From contig NZ_OY764212.1 of NCBI RefSeq assembly GCF_963668165.1, positions 496,001 through 560,000 of the forward strand: a stretch of 64,000 nucleotides of DNA. Reading direction: 5' to 3'. The notes below the pieces were generated by a model, which made no database searches, was not told the DNA's origin, and saw only the letters and a list, made by a program, of their open reading frames with translations. The position numbers were made by a program, and so were the translations under genes. This stretch comes from Marispirochaeta sp. (GTDB lineage: Bacteria > Spirochaetota > Spirochaetia > JC444 > Marispirochaetaceae). Below are positions 60,937-64,000 of the stretch, in pieces (the stretch's first letter is position 1; each line of letters starts with the position of its first letter).

Positions 60937-60968
60937 AGCGCTGCTCTTTTTAAGGCAGCGCTTTTTTT
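60937..60968 (+). terminator. Rho-independent terminator of the leuCD-type operon
   Basis: Perfect 8-base stem AGCGCTGC (60937-60944) and GCAGCGCT (60955-60962), 10-base loop, then a seven-base T-run. It lies 23 bases after the leuD stop. Confidence 0.95.
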
Positions 60969-60992
60969 ATCCCTTTTTCTTTTTATCCCTCC

Positions 60993-61022
60993 TTGAACCT
61001 GTAGACCGTAAAGTCGTACACT
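60993..61022 (+). promoter_or_regulatory. Promoter of the small unknown gene at 61040
   Basis: TTGAAC (60993-60998), an 18-base spacer and TACACT (61017-61022). The GGGAGG ribosome-binding site starts about seven bases later. Confidence 0.55.
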
Positions 61023-61039
61023 ATTCTTGGGAGGATCTA

Positions 61040-61495
61040 TTGGCCTTTCAACATAGTCCTGTCATTGAGAAGATGACGAGGGACCATAACGTTTACTTTA
61101 CCCTTCACTGGTCACCCCTGGAAACCGCGGACAAGTACCGCATAAACTCCAGCGTCCCGTCCATGTCCGGGGTCTATGAGCTCTATTACAAGGACCTCTA
61201 CGGCAAAATGATATTACATGAAGTAAATTACGCATGGTACGGCGGCCTCCGCTCCCGCCTGAGGCGAATCACTGATCCAGAACTTGAGGAAGACCTTGAA
61301 AAAAGAAAGTTTATCGAAAGGAAAAAGCTCTTTTTCAGGTATTGCCTGAATGAAAATTACAAAGATATGCAGGACGTTGTGTTCTTTCTGAGTACCACAG
61401 CAGGGCTGCCGCCAGAGAAGAGAAGTAAGGATTCAGGTAGATACAAAAAGGTTTATGTACGGGAAAGCTCTCCCAACAAGATTACTACTCTTTAA
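61040..61495 (+). CDS. Conserved-looking protein of unknown function
   Basis: A 151-residue basic protein. TTG at 61040 is chosen because GGGAGG lies seven bases before it. The middle, SGVYELYYKDLYGKM, with YAWYGGLRSRLRR 20 residues later, vaguely recalls the GIY-YIG nuclease strand pattern. The catalytic Arg and Glu cannot be assigned with confidence, so no activity is claimed. It has its own promoter; the stop overlaps the convergent gene's stop by four bases. Confidence 0.7.
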   Translation: MAFQHSPVIEKMTRDHNVYFTLHWSPLETADKYRINSSVPSMSGVYELYYKDLYGKMILHEVNYAWYGGLRSRLRRITDPELEEDLEKRKFIERKKLFFRYCLNENYKDMQDVVFFLSTTAGLPPEKRSKDSGRYKKVYVRESSPNKITTL

Positions 61496-62046
61496 AGTGA
61501 TCTGTTAATAAGCTCCCAGCACATATCAGCATCTATTTCGTTATTCAGGTATTTTTTAATAATTCTGCGTATCGGAGGTGGGAATTTACCCCAGTATACC
61601 TGGGGCCAGTCGCTGATCTCTGAAACAAGGGATTTCAGTTCCCGGGGATCCATACTCTCCGTTTTATAGGCAATATACTGCCGGATCATCGTCAACAGGG
61701 CATCTTTCGGTATTGCTCCGGCAGCCTGTCCCGTTTTTGCCGACCGTGGTTCCGGTATCCAGGACTGAATCAGGGTATCGAGATGTTCATCGCTTATATC
61801 AGGAGCCTCACGCTTGATAATCTGCACCGCATAACCGCGAATCATCTCTCGAATGGATTCTACACTTGCCCCAACCTGCTCCTCTATACCCCGGCCTGTT
61901 TCTCGTGCAATGTTCTGGATATTCACACCGCCAAAAGACTTTTGCTTTTCCCGCCGCTTCAAAGCCTCCCCTATCGCCGCGAGATCATCAGCATCGGCTT
62001 CATTGAGAATATACTCCAAAATGGGATAGATCCTTACCTTATCCAT
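61492..62046 (-). CDS. Helical protein of unknown function
   Basis: A 184-residue, mostly alpha-helical, soluble protein. Recognisable features are only general: an amphipathic N-terminus (ILEYILNEADADDLAAIGEAL), a central Gly/Ala linker, and a Trp/Pro-rich segment (DWPQVYWGKFPPPIRRIIKKYL). No family recognised. It starts six bases after ychF, so it is probably co-transcribed with it. Confidence 0.72.
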   Translation of the reverse strand: MDKVRIYPILEYILNEADADDLAAIGEALKRREKQKSFGGVNIQNIARETGRGIEEQVGASVESIREMIRGYAVQIIKREAPDISDEHLDTLIQSWIPEPRSAKTGQAAGAIPKDALLTMIRQYIAYKTESMDPRELKSLVSEISDWPQVYWGKFPPPIRRIIKKYLNNEIDADMCWELINRSL

Positions 62047-62052
62047 ATTTCC

Positions 62053-63162
62053 TTACACATTGAATTTAAAGAACATAACATCGCCGTCCCGAACCGGATA
62101 TTCTTTACCTTCTATTCTGAGTTTACCGGCTTCCTTTACCTTTTGTTCAGAGCCATGCGTGAAAAGGTCTTCACAATGATAGACCTCCGCTTTTATGAAA
62201 CCCTTTTCAAAGTCGGTATGTATGACTCCTGCAGCCCTCGGCGCCGTATCTCCATTATGGAATGTCCAGGCACGTACTTCTTTCGGTCCAGCAGTAAAAA
62301 AGGTTCTCAGGTCAAGGGTGTCATAGACCTTACGGATCAACTTGGACAAACCCGACTCTTCAAGCCCTGCATCGGTCAGAAACATCGCTTTTTCCTCTTC
62401 CGTATCAAGGGCGGCAATATCAGCCTCCAATTTGCCGCAAATCCGTACTACCTCTACCCCGTCTGCAGCTGCGATCTTATCAACTGCCCTGGTATAATCG
62501 TTCCCGTCCTGGATCCCGTCTTCGTCGACATTGGCAACTAAAATCTGTTTCTTTAAGGTTATAAGCTGCAATTCTTTAAGTACCTCTTTTTCTTCTTTCC
62601 CGTACTCAAGGGTTCGGGCTGCCTTTCCCTGGGAAAGGAGCTCCTGAAGCCTCTTTAAGAGCAGATCTGAAACCTCTGCCTTTCGTTTTACCTCTTTATC
62701 GGGGGAACGCAGGGCCTTGCTGTTTTTTTCCAATCGCTTTTCCACGGTTTCAAGATCCGCCAGGGCCAATTCAATGTTGATTGTCTCAATATCAGAAGCG
62801 GGACTAATAGTATTACTGACATGGGTCACATCGGGATCTTCAAAACAGCGTATGACATGCGCGATTATTCCGACCTCGCGAATATTCGCCAGGAATTTAT
62901 TTCCTAGTCCCTCTCCCTTGGATGCACCTTTCACAAGCCCGGCGATATCAACAAACTCCACAATAGCAGGAATAACCTTCTCCGTGGGAATAATATCGAC
63001 AATCTTCTGCAGCCTGCTGTCCGGGACCGAAACTACCCCCACATTCGGGTCAATTGTACAGAAAGGATAATTTGCTGCTTCCGCCGGTGCAGAAGTCAGT
63101 GCCGAAAATATGGTTGATTTACCTACATTGGGCAGGCCTACAATACCGCAGTTCAATGCCAT
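62053..63162 (-). CDS. ychF: Redox/ribosome-associated ATPase YchF (OLA1 family)
   Basis: An Obg-related P-loop protein that binds ATP rather than GTP and associates with ribosomes. G1 is GIVGLPNVGKST at the N-terminus, G3 DIAGLVKGASKGEGLGNKFL, and the specificity position reads NVDEDG in place of NKxD. The C-terminal TGS-like domain has TFFTAGPKEVRAWTF and FIKAEVYHCEDL. ATG at 63162 (not the frame start at 63195) begins exactly at the conserved MALNCGIVG and gives 369 residues. A good promoter precedes it. Confidence 0.96.
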   Translation of the reverse strand: MALNCGIVGLPNVGKSTIFSALTSAPAEAANYPFCTIDPNVGVVSVPDSRLQKIVDIIPTEKVIPAIVEFVDIAGLVKGASKGEGLGNKFLANIREVGIIAHVIRCFEDPDVTHVSNTISPASDIETINIELALADLETVEKRLEKNSKALRSPDKEVKRKAEVSDLLLKRLQELLSQGKAARTLEYGKEEKEVLKELQLITLKKQILVANVDEDGIQDGNDYTRAVDKIAAADGVEVVRICGKLEADIAALDTEEEKAMFLTDAGLEESGLSKLIRKVYDTLDLRTFFTAGPKEVRAWTFHNGDTAPRAAGVIHTDFEKGFIKAEVYHCEDLFTHGSEQKVKEAGKLRIEGKEYPVRDGDVMFFKFNV

Positions 63163-63195
63163 TGATTGCTCTCTTATCGAAAAGATTGTTACCAC

Positions 63196-63224
63196 TTTAT
63201 ACTCTGTCTATGCTTTTTTTTCAA
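63196..63224 (-). promoter_or_regulatory. Promoter of ychF
   Basis: On the minus strand TTGAAA (63224-63219), a 17-base spacer and TATAAA (63201-63196). It gives a leader of about 28 bases. The rest of the 63225-63461 gap shows nothing I can assign. Confidence 0.72.
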
Positions 63225-63461
63225 TGAAAAGCCGGATAAGCCCGGATATTTTTCAGCTTGCCTGGAAGGTAATTGATAATTCAGAAGAATTGGAGGTTAG
63301 AGCATCGTCGCAATCAGAAATTTACATCAGCACTGCCTGTTCCGATGACCCTCCTCCCTTAGTTTTTAATTTTTTATGAAGCGCCACTTGAGATTAAAAA
63401 GACTATTATTCTTTACCGTATCCGTTTTATGAACTTTTGGTACCATAAATTCGGCAATCCT

Positions 63462-63983
63462 TCAACCGGAAGCTTCTTTTATCCCAGGGGTCGCGATGAG
63501 TTTCACTATCTCGTCAATAAAAAAAGAAAGTGAGTACAAAACCATAATACCGGCTGATATCGGCATACAGGAATATACCGCCGATCTTGGAATCTGAAAA
63601 ACTGCCGTTACCTCCCGCGTGTTCACCGTCAGATTAAATGAATATCTGAGCAATATGCAAAAAAATACAAGAGAGACAATCTCAATAAAAATACGGAATA
63701 GCCCCGCCGCTATTCGGTTTTGAATCAGCCGTTCGACCCAGTTTCCGGCACTGTAGTGCCCCTTTTTGATCCAGACAGCCGCTGTTCCATAGAAAGTCAT
63801 TGCAGCAAAACAAAGCTCGACTATTTCATCCAGCCAGTGAAATGACGTGACTGGAATAAGCCGGTTAAGGACATTGAGGGCTACAATCACCATTAATATA
63901 ATAAACATGGCAAGCGCTATGTATTTCAATACTGTCTGAATAAACAGATCAATTTTTCCTGTTATCTTGAAAAACATGGCCAT
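63462..63983 (-). CDS. TRAP transporter small permease subunit (DctQ-type)
   Basis: A 173-residue membrane protein with four helices (YIALAMFIILMVIVALNVLNRL, HWLDEIVELCFAAMTFYGTAAVW, LFRIFIEIVSLVFFCILLRY, SAGIMVLYSLSFFIDEIV). The DctQ-like pattern W-x-D-E in the second helix region and GTAAVWIKKGHY support the call. TRAP systems import organic acids and similar solutes with a separate binding protein. The gene's start is at 63983 with AGGAG upstream, and other subunits probably lie beyond the right edge, since none follows it downstream. Confidence 0.85.
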   Translation of the reverse strand: MAMFFKITGKIDLFIQTVLKYIALAMFIILMVIVALNVLNRLIPVTSFHWLDEIVELCFAAMTFYGTAAVWIKKGHYSAGNWVERLIQNRIAAGLFRIFIEIVSLVFFCILLRYSFNLTVNTREVTAVFQIPRSAVYSCMPISAGIMVLYSLSFFIDEIVKLIATPGIKEASG

Positions 63984-64000
63984 TAGAAGCTCCTATTCAA

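Noticed and set aside
63110-63379. Open frame across the ychF start and upstream gap
   Set aside because: Half of it is antisense to ychF and the remainder has no domain or ribosome-binding site.
1-64000. tRNA, rRNA and CRISPR arrays
   Set aside because: None seen by eye; gaps between genes are short and no repeated-spacer pattern or cloverleaf was recognised. A dedicated tRNA or CRISPR scan was not possible.

Overview
The window is chromosomal DNA of a spirochaete, most likely a free-living marine or sediment member of the Spirochaetales. The pointers are a P83/100-family exported coiled-coil protein, a fused PyrB-PyrI aspartate carbamoyltransferase of the kind known from Treponema and Thermotoga, groES standing apart from groEL, a chemotaxis cluster and spirochaete-style small conserved proteins. 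This is inferred from protein families read by eye; no database search was run. Coding density is very high, genes often overlap by 4 to 11 bases, and no rRNA, tRNA or CRISPR array was seen.

Region by region. 0-12 kb: the 3' end of a class A penicillin-binding protein, a small ParB-domain protein, pyrBI, the P83/100 protein, a beta-propeller/HEAT protein, a HhH-GPD DNA glycosylase, pyruvate phosphate dikinase, and an alternative sigma-70-family factor whose upstream region carries a sigma-54-type promoter and a possible enhancer palindrome. 12-18 kb: groES, a JAMM/RadC-DinG helicase fusion, a purine nucleoside phosphorylase, aspartokinase and a DapF-like protein without catalytic cysteines. 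18-23.5 kb: a leftward overlapping operon murG-cvpA-holB-histidine kinase-NtrC-type activator. 23.6-29.4 kb: the phosphate regulon pstS-pstC-pstA-pstB-phoU-phoB with two arrays of 11-base repeats that look like PhoB boxes; PstA carries a duplicated PstS-like periplasmic insertion. 29.4-37.5 kb: a leftward run rnhA-comM-degP-uvrB-SH3 lipoprotein-DUF445-GGDEF regulator.

37.7-45.4 kb is the accessory part. It holds a NarL-type two-component pair, then a chemoreceptor gene split by an IS110/IS1111-family insertion sequence with a long 3' non-coding end that may encode a bridge RNA, then cheW and a frameshifted histidine kinase. 45.5-50.7 kb is a rightward group: AAA+ ATPase, galM, beta-lactamase-fold hydrolase, acyltransferase and membrane protein. 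50.7-55.2 kb is leftward: CYTH protein, lipoprotein, gpmI, purU.

55.3-64 kb holds an esterase, several small regulators (TrpR, ComFB, MntR/DtxR, TetR, XRE-cupin), sufE, a LeuC/LeuD-type dehydratase pair, two unknown proteins, ychF, and the small membrane subunit of a TRAP transporter at the right edge. Several genes here and at 37.5 kb have good promoters whose -10 box lies only 6-8 bases before the start codon with no ribosome-binding site, which suggests leaderless mRNAs.

No wholly new multi-gene system is evident. The best leads are the sigma-54-to-sigma-factor cascade, the modified PstA, the degenerate DapF, the JAMM-DinG fusion and the IS element's non-coding end.
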